Assembly: GCF_002237645.1 (NCBI RefSeq)
Contig: NZ_MJUZ01000025.1
Location: forward strand, 1 to 36,412
From: Desulfovibrio sp. MES5
Lineage (GTDB): Bacteria > Desulfobacterota > Desulfovibrionia > Desulfovibrionales > Desulfovibrionaceae
Length of the DNA: 36,412 nt
Direction of reading: 5' to 3'
In this document: positions 16,366 to 24,445 of the stretch, piece after piece
Numbering within the stretch: the stretch's first letter is position 1
Layout: each line of letters opens with the position of its first letter
The notes under the pieces: model-generated
The model's input: the letters and a program-made list of their open reading frames with translations, nothing else
The model's database searches: none
What the model was told of the DNA's origin: nothing
Translations under genes and position numbers: made by a program

Positions 16366-18855
16366 ATGCCCCAGCAGAGCCCTGCCCCTGAACACAGTCA
16401 TTCGGCGGAACTTTCGCCAGAAAGCGCGGCGCACGGCCTTTCCGCCAGCGCCGGGCATATGCCGGAGTCCCCTGAAAATCCGCGCGCCGCTGACGGGATC
16501 CTGGGCAACGCCAACGGGCCTGCGGGGCGAGAAGCGCGCATAAATCCGCACGCTGTGACGCATCCTTGGGCGCTGCCGCGCGCCGCGCATCTTGGTTTTC
16601 CGCCAGGGCCGGATGTGGCCGGGTACTGGCTGCGGGGATTTTTCTGGGGTGTTGTGACGCTTGTAATGGCTTTTGGCCTGCGCATGCTGGAATGGCCCTG
16701 CTGGCAAAACCCCGAATACCGTTTGGGGAGTCAGTGGCTTTTGGCCACGCACGACGCTTACCACTGGGTGGCCGGAGCCGAGGGCATTGGTCTTGCTGTG
16801 GGGCACCCCATGGCGGAAATGCTGCGTTTGATGGCCGATGCCCTGGGCACGTATCCCGCCGCAGTGGCCTTCTGGTTCCCGGCGGTGCTGGCAAGTTTTG
16901 TGGCGCTTATTGTCTATGCCTGGGTATGGGCTTTGGGCAGTATGGAGGCGGGCGTAGCAGCCGGGCTGCTCACATCGCTTGCGCCGGGCTTTCTGGCCCG
17001 AACCCTGCTTGGGTATTATGACACCGACCTTGTGACCCTGTTTTTTCCGCTGCTCATGACGCTGGCCCCGGCAAGCTGGGCCATGCGCTATATGTTGCTG
17101 CCGCAGATGGTTTTGCGCCGTCTGGCCATAGGATCAGGCATTATGACGGCCCGGCGGCTGTTCAGCCGGGGCCTGCCCGAAGACGGGCTGGTCGAGCGGC
17201 TGCGCCATGCCGAACACCTTGGCAATCCTCTGCGCTGGCAGTGGGTTGTGCTGCTTGGCTGTTCGGGCGTCATTTCGTGGTGGACGCAGGAATGGCACTC
17301 GGTTTTTCCCTATCTTATCCGCTACAACGTGCTTCTGCTGGCCTTCATGAGCCTTATCATGGCTCCGCGAGGGCGGCGGGCGCTGCTGCTGCTGGGCAGC
17401 CTCGCGTATGCCCTGCCGACCCTGGCTGGCCCGGTGGGCCTGGGATTCAGCCTGCTGCTTCTGCTGGCGGGCACAAAGCCCGGCCTCAAGGCGCGGCGCA
17501 TGCTCTGCCGCCCGTGGGTTCTGGTCTTGTTGTGGGTGGGCGTGGCGGCCCTGCTGGTGCGCGGTGAAATTTTGGCCACGCTCATGAACCACGTCAACGC
17601 CTACCTGAAGCACGCCGGCGACGTCAAAAGCACGGGCGAAGGGGCGGTGCTCGTGTATCCCTCGGTGAACCAGTCCATCATCGAGGTGCAGGACCTGAGC
17701 TTCGCGGCCCTGTTCCCCTATTTCCACCCCTGGATGGAAGCGGCCATCCTTGGCCTTCTGGGCTTTTTTGTGGTGATAGTGCGTCGGCCTGGAGCGCTTT
17801 TTCTGCTGCCCCTGGCGGCTCTTGGGATTCTGAGCACCAAGCTTGGCGGGCGCATGGTCATGTTCGGCGCGCCTGTGGTCGCCCTGGGGCTGGCCCTGCC
17901 CCTGTACTGGATCTGGCAGCGCCTCCTGCGTACCAACCTGCGCGGATCCGTGGCCGGGCTGCTGACCTCCGCAGTGCTGGTGGCCCTGATGGTTGTTCCT
18001 TTTGTGGAGATGATCCCCGCCATGTCGCAGGGGCCCATGATCAACCGCCGCCACGCCGAAGCCCTGACGCGGGTGCGCACGATGACGCCCCCGGACTCCA
18101 TGCTCTGGCTGTGGTGGGACTGGGGCTACGCCGCCCATTATTTTTCACGCCGAGCCACCATTGCCGACGGAGCGCAGCACGCCGGGCCGTCGCTGTATCT
18201 GCCCGCCGCCGTTTTCGCCACCGACAACGCCCGTTTTGCCCGCCAGCTTATCCGGTACACGGCCTTGCGCGGCAATGAAGCAGGCAATGTTTTTGAAGGG
18301 CTGGACGGAAACTCGGCCCAGGCCCTCATGGACAAGCTGCGCTCTGACGAAACGCCGCTCATTGAGGCCAAGGGCAAGCTCTATCTGGTGGTGAGTTTTG
18401 AAATGCTGCGGCTCGGCTTCTGGATAAGCAATTTCGGCAACTGGAATTTTGTCACGCGCTCTGGCGAGGGCGGGGCGCTGTCCATTGTGCCGCAGGAGCT
18501 TGCCTACAGGCTGGATACGGGCGAGGTGCGCCTTGAGGGCAGCACCAGCGCCATCTACGCCTCATCCATCAACGTGTTTGAGGAAACCGGCGTCACGCGG
18601 CACAACTATATTCAGGAGTGGTTTGACGCGCACCCCAATGCCACGCCGCAACAGCAGCAGGAATTTTTGTCCAAGCGGCGCAACATCAACTTTTTCTTCA
18701 ACCGCGTGACAGACGAAAAGCTGGCCATGGACGAAGGGCTGTACAATTCGCTCATGGTGCAGTTGCTTATGGGCGAACCGCAGAACCCGCGTTTTTCGCC
18801 CTATTTCAAGCTGGTGTACGACAACGTGTTCGCCAGAATTTACGAAGTGCTGTAA
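16366..18855 (+). CDS. pglB: STT3/PglB-type oligosaccharyltransferase
   Basis: 829 aa. It transfers lipid-linked glycans to asparagine residues of periplasmic proteins. An acidic, low-complexity N-terminus (about 1-85) is followed by a multi-spanning membrane region (about 90-560) and a C-terminal periplasmic domain. The catalytic signature is WWDWG at residues 583-587, where most family members have WWDYG. Acidic motifs expected for metal and acceptor binding are THDAYHW (Asp near 130) and GYYDTD (near 219-221). The start at 16366 has GGAG six bases upstream; 16348 would overlap rsmG and lacks a clear site. A WWDWG-bearing PglB with activity has been described from Desulfovibrio. No other glycan-assembly gene is adjacent. 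Confidence 0.9.
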   Translation: MPQQSPAPEHSHSAELSPESAAHGLSASAGHMPESPENPRAADGILGNANGPAGREARINPHAVTHPWALPRAAHLGFPPGPDVAGYWLRGFFWGVVTLVMAFGLRMLEWPCWQNPEYRLGSQWLLATHDAYHWVAGAEGIGLAVGHPMAEMLRLMADALGTYPAAVAFWFPAVLASFVALIVYAWVWALGSMEAGVAAGLLTSLAPGFLARTLLGYYDTDLVTLFFPLLMTLAPASWAMRYMLLPQMVLRRLAIGSGIMTARRLFSRGLPEDGLVERLRHAEHLGNPLRWQWVVLLGCSGVISWWTQEWHSVFPYLIRYNVLLLAFMSLIMAPRGRRALLLLGSLAYALPTLAGPVGLGFSLLLLLAGTKPGLKARRMLCRPWVLVLLWVGVAALLVRGEILATLMNHVNAYLKHAGDVKSTGEGAVLVYPSVNQSIIEVQDLSFAALFPYFHPWMEAAILGLLGFFVVIVRRPGALFLLPLAALGILSTKLGGRMVMFGAPVVALGLALPLYWIWQRLLRTNLRGSVAGLLTSAVLVALMVVPFVEMIPAMSQGPMINRRHAEALTRVRTMTPPDSMLWLWWDWGYAAHYFSRRATIADGAQHAGPSLYLPAAVFATDNARFARQLIRYTALRGNEAGNVFEGLDGNSAQALMDKLRSDETPLIEAKGKLYLVVSFEMLRLGFWISNFGNWNFVTRSGEGGALSIVPQELAYRLDTGEVRLEGSTSAIYASSINVFEETGVTRHNYIQEWFDAHPNATPQQQQEFLSKRRNINFFFNRVTDEKLAMDEGLYNSLMVQLLMGEPQNPRFSPYFKLVYDNVFARIYEVL

Positions 18856-19039
18856 GAACGCACGCTGCTTGCCGAGGCCAGGGCAGAGGCAGGCCAAGTT
18901 GCGGCAGGGGCAGGGACTGCGGCTGTGGCGTAATGCCTCGCCACGATGCCTTGTCCCGCACGCGCCCGATGGGCCGCGCCGCGCAGACGTTGAAATTCTG
19001 CACGGTCACGGTGGATTGTGTTGAGCTGCCGCCGGGGCG

Positions 19040-19513
19040 TCAGTGGTGGTAGGGAACCTTGCGCAAAATGCATTCCGCGCGGTAAATCTGCTCCAGCAGC
19101 ACCACTCGGGCCAGTTCGTGCGGCAGGGTCATGTCCGACAGGCGGATCATTTTACTGGCTTTCTGACGCACGCAATCGTCCAGCCCCCAGGCGCCGCCGA
19201 TAATAAAGCAGGCCCGACCGCGCGCGTCCTGATCCATCTGCTGCAACAGAGCGGCCATCTGGGGCGAGGTAAGCCCTTGGCCGCGTTCGTCCAGCACGAG
19301 AACCACGTCCTGAGGCGTCAGGGCCTCAATGATGCGCCTTCCCTCAAGGGCATTGCGTTGATCAGAGGGCAGGGCGGCGTCGCCGTCGCGCACTTCGGTA
19401 TATTCCAGGGGCCGCCAGCGGTTGATGCGCGTGAGGTAGTGGGCTGCGGCGTCTTTCCAGAAAGGTGTTTTTAACTTGCCCACGCTGATGCATCGTAAGG
19501 GTTTGCCTGCCAT
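19040..19513 (-). CDS. rlmH: 23S rRNA (pseudouridine-1915-N3)-methyltransferase RlmH
   Basis: 157 aa, SPOUT-class methyltransferase of the large ribosomal subunit. The knot region is recognisable: LVLDERGQGLTSPQMA, FIIGGAWGLD (usually GGPEG), ISLS-like IRLSDMTLPHELARVVLLEQIYRA and the C-terminal PYHH. The start codon overlaps, on the opposite strand, the start codon of tsaC (shared CATG). GGAG lies four to five bases upstream, inside tsaC. Downstream (18856-19039) no gene was seen. Confidence 0.93.
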   Translation of the reverse strand: MAGKPLRCISVGKLKTPFWKDAAAHYLTRINRWRPLEYTEVRDGDAALPSDQRNALEGRRIIEALTPQDVVLVLDERGQGLTSPQMAALLQQMDQDARGRACFIIGGAWGLDDCVRQKASKMIRLSDMTLPHELARVVLLEQIYRAECILRKVPYHH

Positions 19514-20174
19514 GTCTCTCCAATCATTCTGTCAGGATCTGCAAGAGGCCGTTGCCTGCCTGCGCGGCGGCCATGCGCTGATTTTTCCTACCGAAACCTT
19601 TTATGGTCTGGGCTGTCTGGCCACAGACAGCGCGGCCGTAGACAGAGTCTACCAGTTGAAGCGGCGTCCCGTCCATAAGCCCTTGCCGTTGCTGGCGGCC
19701 AGCGTGGAGCAGGTGCGGGCCGTGGCCAGCCTTGAGGCCATGCCTGAAGCCCTTGCCGCCTTCTGGCCGGGGCCGCTCACGGTGCTGCTGCCCGCAAGGC
19801 CCGCATTGCCTGCGCCCCTTGTGAATGAACGCGGTCAGGTGGCGGTACGCGTGACGCCGCATCCTGTGGCGGCGGCTCTGGCTCTGGGCGCGGGCGGCCC
19901 GCTGACGGCCAGCAGCGCCAACCTCAACGGGCGGCAGCCCGTGTGCCGGGTGGAGCAACTGGACCCCGAACTTCTGGCCGTGCTGGAACACGCAGGGCAG
20001 ATGCCCTGCGTGGTGGCCCTTGGCCCGCCTCCGCAGGGAGGGGAGCCTTCGACCCTTGTGGAGCCCTTGGCGGACGAAGAAAACGCCGGGCCGCGCTCGC
20101 GGCGGCTGCGCATGGTGCGCGCCGGGGCAGTGAGCGCTCAAGCCCTGGAGGCGGCGGGCTTTATGGTTGTCTAA
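19512..20174 (+). CDS. tsaC: L-threonylcarbamoyladenylate synthase (Sua5/YciO/YrdC family)
   Basis: 220 aa. It makes threonylcarbamoyl-AMP for the t6A37 tRNA modification. The YrdC core shows ALIFPTETFYGLG, the KRRPVHKPLPLL basic nucleotide-binding motif and GPLTASSANLNG. It ends in a short extra segment without a full Sua5 domain. The start at 19512 fits the family; in-frame starts at 19476 and 19488 would lie inside rlmH. AAGG is about 11 bases upstream. The divergent neighbour rlmH is another RNA-modification gene. Confidence 0.88.
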   Translation: MSLQSFCQDLQEAVACLRGGHALIFPTETFYGLGCLATDSAAVDRVYQLKRRPVHKPLPLLAASVEQVRAVASLEAMPEALAAFWPGPLTVLLPARPALPAPLVNERGQVAVRVTPHPVAAALALGAGGPLTASSANLNGRQPVCRVEQLDPELLAVLEHAGQMPCVVALGPPPQGGEPSTLVEPLADEENAGPRSRRLRMVRAGAVSAQALEAAGFMVV

Positions 20175-20206
20175 GGTCACGCTGAAATATTTTTTGGGCA
20201 TGCTTT

Positions 20207-20272
20207 GTGGGGGAGGGACCCTTTTGAAAAAGGGTCTCCTCCCCCACGCCCCCACCCCCTAAAACTTTTATT
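20207..20272 (+). repeat. Dispersed palindrome + C-tract repeat, copy B
   Basis: GGGACCCTTTT and AAAAAGGGTCTCC arms are followed by a C-rich tract and TAAAACTTTT, as in copy A. The arms are slightly imperfect here. It lies between the ends of tsaC and the convergent methyltransferase gene and could terminate both. Confidence 0.8.
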
Positions 20273-20281
20273 ATGGGGTAT

Positions 20282-20337
20282 GGGCAACACTTTTCGCCAC
20301 TCGGGCGCGCAACGCGTTGTTAATATGGGTGTTGCCC
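20282..20337. other. Nested inverted repeat
   Basis: GGGCAACAC pairs with GTGTTGCCC, and a CAACGCGTTG palindrome lies inside. It sits in the 265-bp gap between tsaC and the methyltransferase gene, where no gene was seen. Confidence 0.5.
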
Positions 20338-20439
20338 GCAGCGGGGTTTCTGTCTGGGGCGTTGCGCTCGACCAGTTCCGTCAGCACAGACAGTATGTTT
20401 ACCGGGCATCGTGCAAGCGGGCTGTCTGGCGCATACGGG

Positions 20440-21102
20440 TTACGCAGGCTTCACGAAAACCTGCCGCCGCACTATGGCGTTGATGTACTGGTCTTCTGTC
20501 TGAATCAGTCCCAGCTTTGCGCAGATGTCCGCATAGCTGTTTTCGCGGTTGTCACGGAATTTCTCGGTCAGGGCCATGAACGGGCGCAGCACAAGGCCCC
20601 ACCCGCGCAGACGCGGCTTTGCCATATCCACCAGCAAAAATTTGCCGCCGGGTTTCAGCATGCGGGCAATATTGCTCACGGCGGCGCGGCGCACTTCCGG
20701 GGTGGCCTCGTGCAGGGCCATTGAGGTCATGACAAGGTCCAGCGCCGCATCGGGAAAAAGAGCCTCATCCATAGACGCCGTGCTGAAATGCAAGGCTCCG
20801 CCCTGACCGCCAGGGCGGTTGCTGGCATAGGTCGTCTGGTCTTCGGAAAGATCCACCCCGTGTATGGTGCAGCGCGGCGACGATCTGTGCGCCAACGCAA
20901 AACTCAGGGCCCCCGTGCCGCACCCCATGTCCAGAGCCTTCATGCCTTCTTCAAGGCGCAGTTCGCCAACGGCGCGCTTGTAAAAATCATCGTTCAGCCC
21001 GAATATTCTGGCCATGCGTTCGTAGTGTTTGCCCGCGCGCATCCCCGTAAAAGCCTCGCCTTTTTCCACCATGTTGTGGCTGTTCATATTTTTTCCCATC
21101 AC
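20440..21102 (-). CDS. Class I SAM-dependent methyltransferase
   Basis: 220 aa. The Rossmann SAM-binding motif LDMGCGTGALSFALA is at about residues 57-71. The acidic residue ending strand two is in IHGVDLSEDQ, and motif IV is LVMTSMALHE. A later MLKPGGKFLLVDM segment is typical of Methyltransf_11/25 enzymes acting on small molecules. The substrate is not evident. The start is uncertain: GTG at 21102, or ATGs at residues 2, 6 and 11; none has a strong ribosome-binding site. The palindrome at 21197-21219, identical in core to that before marR, lies upstream, so MarR control is likely. Confidence 0.82.
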   Translation of the reverse strand: MMGKNMNSHNMVEKGEAFTGMRAGKHYERMARIFGLNDDFYKRAVGELRLEEGMKALDMGCGTGALSFALAHRSSPRCTIHGVDLSEDQTTYASNRPGGQGGALHFSTASMDEALFPDAALDLVMTSMALHEATPEVRRAAVSNIARMLKPGGKFLLVDMAKPRLRGWGLVLRPFMALTEKFRDNRENSYADICAKLGLIQTEDQYINAIVRRQVFVKPA

Positions 21103-21196
21103 TGGTTAGGGTGAAGCCGTTCAGGCCAGGGCGCGCCTTGCGTCAATGGTGCAGCGCGTGCCGTTTGCGATGCTGGCAGTAGGGCATGCGTCGCTA

Positions 21197-21219
21197 TTTT
21201 GTATGGCAGCCATACAAAA
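21197..21219. promoter_or_regulatory. Operator palindrome upstream of the methyltransferase gene
   Basis: TTTTGTATGG, CAG, CCATACAAAA: a perfect 10-3-10 inverted repeat. Its core GTATGGCAGCCATAC is identical to the palindrome in the marR promoter. On the minus strand, TTGGGA and TACAAA with an 18-bp gap bracket it as a weak promoter, the same layout as at marR. Confidence 0.7.
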
Positions 21220-21244
21220 AATCCCAAAAAAAGGGCCGCCGCGA

Positions 21245-21784
21245 TCAGGCCTTGCTGAAGGCGGCGAGCCGCATCAGAATGTCATTGAGCAGGCGGGTAA
21301 AGCTGTTCAACATCTCGGGGCTATGCTCCGCCGCCGCTTCAAGCACCAGGTTGTCGAGCTTCTGGTGAAAACAGATGTGGTTTTGGTGGGCAAGCAGGCC
21401 TTTATCAGTAAGATAGATGTTCAGCCTGGTCATTTTCAGGGGATCTTTTTCCTTGCGCACCAACCCCTTGCGCTCAAGTTTACGCAGCATTTCAGACACG
21501 CTGCCCTTGGTTATCCCAAGTTTTTGGGCCAGCCCGTTCACATGAATGCCCTCGGCATTGTGAATGGTCATGATCATCTGTATTTCCGCCAGATGAATTT
21601 CCACATCAGTGCCAAAATTGCGGCATTGACGTTCCAGCATATAAAACTGGTTTACCAGCGAGAGCAGCGCGAAGCAGATGTGATTATTGCGCAGGCGCTG
21701 GATGTCCGGGTCGTCGTGGTCGTCAAGAATTGACTGCTGAATGCGCAGTTCAACGGCGCTTTTTTTGCTGTCTTTATCGTACAT
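21245..21784 (-). CDS. MarR-family transcriptional regulator
   Basis: 179 aa. A winged helix-turn-helix is clear at about residues 65-130 (HVNGLAQKLGITKGSVSEMLRKLERKGLVRKEKDP, then LNIYLTDKG), flanked by helices for dimerisation. MarR proteins usually bind palindromes and release them on ligand binding. There is no ribosome-binding site before the ATG, and the predicted transcription start falls at or next to it, so the mRNA may be leaderless. The identical palindromes at 21794-21808 and 21197-21219 suggest autoregulation plus control of the downstream methyltransferase gene. The Nudix gene diverges on the other side. Confidence 0.88.
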   Translation of the reverse strand: MYDKDSKKSAVELRIQQSILDDHDDPDIQRLRNNHICFALLSLVNQFYMLERQCRNFGTDVEIHLAEIQMIMTIHNAEGIHVNGLAQKLGITKGSVSEMLRKLERKGLVRKEKDPLKMTRLNIYLTDKGLLAHQNHICFHQKLDNLVLEAAAEHSPEMLNSFTRLLNDILMRLAAFSKA

Positions 21785-21790
21785 GTAAGG

Positions 21791-21819
21791 TATGTATGGC
21801 AGCCATACTTTTTTGTCAA
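21791..21819 (-). promoter_or_regulatory. marR promoter with embedded operator
   Basis: A perfect -35 TTGACA (21819-21814) is 17 bp from TACATA (21796-21791). The palindrome GTATGGCAGCCATAC (21794-21808) fills the spacer and overlaps the -10, the usual position for a repressor. The ATG begins seven bases after the -10 element, with no room for a leader. Confidence 0.65.
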
Positions 21820-21923
21820 GATCTGGCGTCGCCTGCCTCTGGACGCTTGCGGCCCGTCCCTTGCTGGCTTAGTATGCCTGTGCCTGCGGCTTTTGCCGAT
21901 GGGCAAAGAATACTGAGGCTCAA

Positions 21924-22553
21924 ATGAAAAAAGACGTCGTCTGCCCCCACTGCGGCAAACCCTATTCCTGCTTTCGCAATCCCGCGCCCACGGCGGATGT
22001 GATCATTTACGAGCCGGGCAGGGGGGTGGTGATCATCCGGCGCAGGCATGCGCCCATTGGCTTTGCCCTGCCGGGCGGATTCATAGATGAGGGCGAGCAG
22101 GCTGAAGAGGCCGCCGTTCGTGAAATGCGCGAAGAGACAGGGCTTGACGTGGAACTGACGGGATTGCTGGGCGTGTATTCACGGCCCAAGCGCGACCCGC
22201 GCCAGCACACGCTTACCGTGGTTTTTACGGGCAAAGCGCGCAATCCTGACGCCATCTGCGCCGGGGACGACGCGGCCCAGGCCGCCTTTTATCCGCTGGA
22301 CGTCCTGCCGCAGCCCCTGGTTTTTGACCATGCGGAAATTCTGGAGCATTTCAGGCAGGCACTGGCCGGGCAGCGACAGGTGGCGGCCGTGCAGCCCCTG
22401 GCCTGTCATCATCTGTCAGACGTGAACGCCGATACGGAAAAAAGCGCGGCGTCTGCTGCATCTACTGGCGCATCCACCGGCGTATCCGCAGCCGTATCCG
22501 CCGCGCCTGCTACACCCGCCACACCCGCAGGGCATGAAAGGGAGAAGTTTTGA
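21924..22553 (+). CDS. Nudix hydrolase
   Basis: 209 aa. An N-terminal CPHCGKPYSC motif, a possible small zinc site, is followed by a Nudix domain (about 20-150). The box GGFIDEGEQAEEAAVREMREETGLD near residues 51-75 matches G-x5-E-x7-REUxEExGU. Nudix enzymes hydrolyse nucleoside diphosphates linked to another group; the substrate cannot be told, though the NAD synthetase gene nearby makes a dinucleotide possible. The last ~45 residues are an Ala/Ser/Thr/Pro repeat-like tail. The stop overlaps the next start (TGATG). Confidence 0.88.
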   Translation: MKKDVVCPHCGKPYSCFRNPAPTADVIIYEPGRGVVIIRRRHAPIGFALPGGFIDEGEQAEEAAVREMREETGLDVELTGLLGVYSRPKRDPRQHTLTVVFTGKARNPDAICAGDDAAQAAFYPLDVLPQPLVFDHAEILEHFRQALAGQRQVAAVQPLACHHLSDVNADTEKSAASAASTGASTGVSAAVSAAPATPATPAGHEREKF

Positions 22554-24427
22554 TGGGCTACCGCAACATGCAGGAATGCCTCGCCGATCTGGAGAGCCAT
22601 GGGCATCTCAAGCGTATAGACGCCGAGGTGGACCCGTATCTGGAACTGGCGGCCATCCAGCGGCGGGCCTTCAGGGCCAAGGCTCCGGCCCTGCTGTTCA
22701 CGCGGGTCAAGGGCACGTCCTTTCCCATGCTGTGCAATCTTTTTGGCACGCGCGAGCGCCTGCACTATATTTTCAGGGACAGCCTGCCTGCCGTGCGGGC
22801 CGTGCTGGCCGCCAAGGCCGACCCTGCGACGGCTCTTAAAAAACCCTGGCGCGCGCTGCCCGCTGTGCCGGGACTCTGGCACATGCTCCCACGGCTGCGG
22901 CGCGGCAAGGGCGGAAGCGAGGGCGGCAATGTGCCCGTGCTGGAACACCGGTGCGCGCCCGCCGACCTGCCGCAACTGACCTGCTGGCCTATGGACGGCG
23001 GCGCATTCATCACCCTTCCCCTTGTCTACAGCGAAGACCCGGCCAAACCGGGGGCCGACGCATCCAACCTTGGCATGTACCGGGTGCAGCAGAGCGGCAA
23101 TGAGTACGCGCCGGACGAAATGGGCCTGCACTACCAGATACACCGTGGCATAGGCGTGCATCACGCTCACGCCATCGCGAAAGGACGTCCGCTGCCGGTG
23201 CATGTGTATGTGGGCGGGCCGCCAAGCCTCACCGTGGCGGCGGTGATGCCCCTGCCCGAGGGTCTCAGCGAACTGCGCTTCGCCGGTTTGCTTGGCGGAC
23301 GCCGTATGGACATGGCCCGGGTTGACGGCCTGCCCTTGCCCGTGCTGGCTGAAGCGGATTTTTGCATCAGCGGGCACATCATGCCCAACGCCAAGCCCGA
23401 AGGCCCCTTTGGCGACCATGTGGGGTATTACAGCCTTACCCACGATTTTCCCGTGCTCAAGGTGGATGCGGCGTATTACCGCAAGGGGGCGGTGTGGCCT
23501 TTTACCGCCGTGGGGCGACCGCCACAGGAAGACACTGTTTTCGGCGAGTTCATCCACGAGCTAACCGGGCCGCTGGTGCCGCAGGTTTTTCAGGGGGTGC
23601 GCGAGGTTCACGCCGTGGACGCGGCAGGGGTGCATCCCCTGTTGCTGGCCCTGGGCAGTGAGCGTTATACTCCCTACGAAGCCACGCGCAGACCGCGTGA
23701 GCTTTTGACCATGGCCCTGCATCTGCTGGGGACCACGCAGACGGCCCTGGCCAAATATGTTCTTGTGGCCGCCCACGAGGATGCCCCCGGCCTCAGCGCG
23801 GGCCATGCGCCGCAGTTTTTGCGTCATATTCTGGAACGCACGGACTTTGCGCGCGATCTGCATTTTATAACGCACAGCACCAATGACACCCTGGACTACA
23901 CGGGGCTTGGCCTCAATGAGGGGTCAAAACTCATATGGGCTGCCGCCGGTGAAAAAAGGCGTGAGCTCGGACTGGAACTGACCGGCCAGACGGCCGATCT
24001 GCCATCCCTGCCCGAAGGTTTTGGCGACGCGCGCGTGGCTGGCCCCGGTCTGCTTGTGTTGCGCGGCCCACGGCACTCCCTGGGCAGAAACGAACCTGAT
24101 CCGGCAATGGAAAATCTCGCGGACGCGCTGGCCCACTGGCCCGGACGCGAAGCCTTCCCCCTGGTGGTGGTTGCGGACGATGCGGCGTTCTGCTCCAAAG
24201 ATATGGACAATTTTCTCTGGGTGGCCTTTACCCGGTCTGACCCGGCCACGGACGTGTACGGGGCCCGCGCGCAAACGCGGGCAAAGCACTGGTCGTGTGA
24301 AGCGCCACTGGTTATGGACGCCCGCTTGAAGCCCTTCCACGCTCCCCCCCTGGAAGAGGACCCGGCCACCACCCGCAGGGTGGATGCCCTGGCCGCACCA
24401 GGCGGGCCTTTACACGGATATCTTTAA
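22553..24427 (+). CDS. UbiD-family decarboxylase, menaquinone type
   Basis: 624 aa, a prenyl-FMN-dependent aromatic acid decarboxylase. Metal and cofactor residues known from Fdc1/UbiD can be placed: Asn172 and Arg177 in SNLGMYR, His197 in QIHRG, Glu240 in LSELRFAG, and the acidic pair Glu283/Asp288 in EGPFGD (Asp as in E. coli UbiD). Longer than E. coli UbiD, as in decarboxylases assigned to futalosine-route menaquinone synthesis; that assignment is by family resemblance. GGAG lies eight bases before the ATG, which overlaps the Nudix stop. NAD synthetase follows after 18 bp. No ubiX-like flavin prenyltransferase gene is in the window. Confidence 0.88.
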   Translation: MGYRNMQECLADLESHGHLKRIDAEVDPYLELAAIQRRAFRAKAPALLFTRVKGTSFPMLCNLFGTRERLHYIFRDSLPAVRAVLAAKADPATALKKPWRALPAVPGLWHMLPRLRRGKGGSEGGNVPVLEHRCAPADLPQLTCWPMDGGAFITLPLVYSEDPAKPGADASNLGMYRVQQSGNEYAPDEMGLHYQIHRGIGVHHAHAIAKGRPLPVHVYVGGPPSLTVAAVMPLPEGLSELRFAGLLGGRRMDMARVDGLPLPVLAEADFCISGHIMPNAKPEGPFGDHVGYYSLTHDFPVLKVDAAYYRKGAVWPFTAVGRPPQEDTVFGEFIHELTGPLVPQVFQGVREVHAVDAAGVHPLLLALGSERYTPYEATRRPRELLTMALHLLGTTQTALAKYVLVAAHEDAPGLSAGHAPQFLRHILERTDFARDLHFITHSTNDTLDYTGLGLNEGSKLIWAAAGEKRRELGLELTGQTADLPSLPEGFGDARVAGPGLLVLRGPRHSLGRNEPDPAMENLADALAHWPGREAFPLVVVADDAAFCSKDMDNFLWVAFTRSDPATDVYGARAQTRAKHWSCEAPLVMDARLKPFHAPPLEEDPATTRRVDALAAPGGPLHGYL

Positions 24428-24445
24428 CATGGGGGAGGCAGCGGC

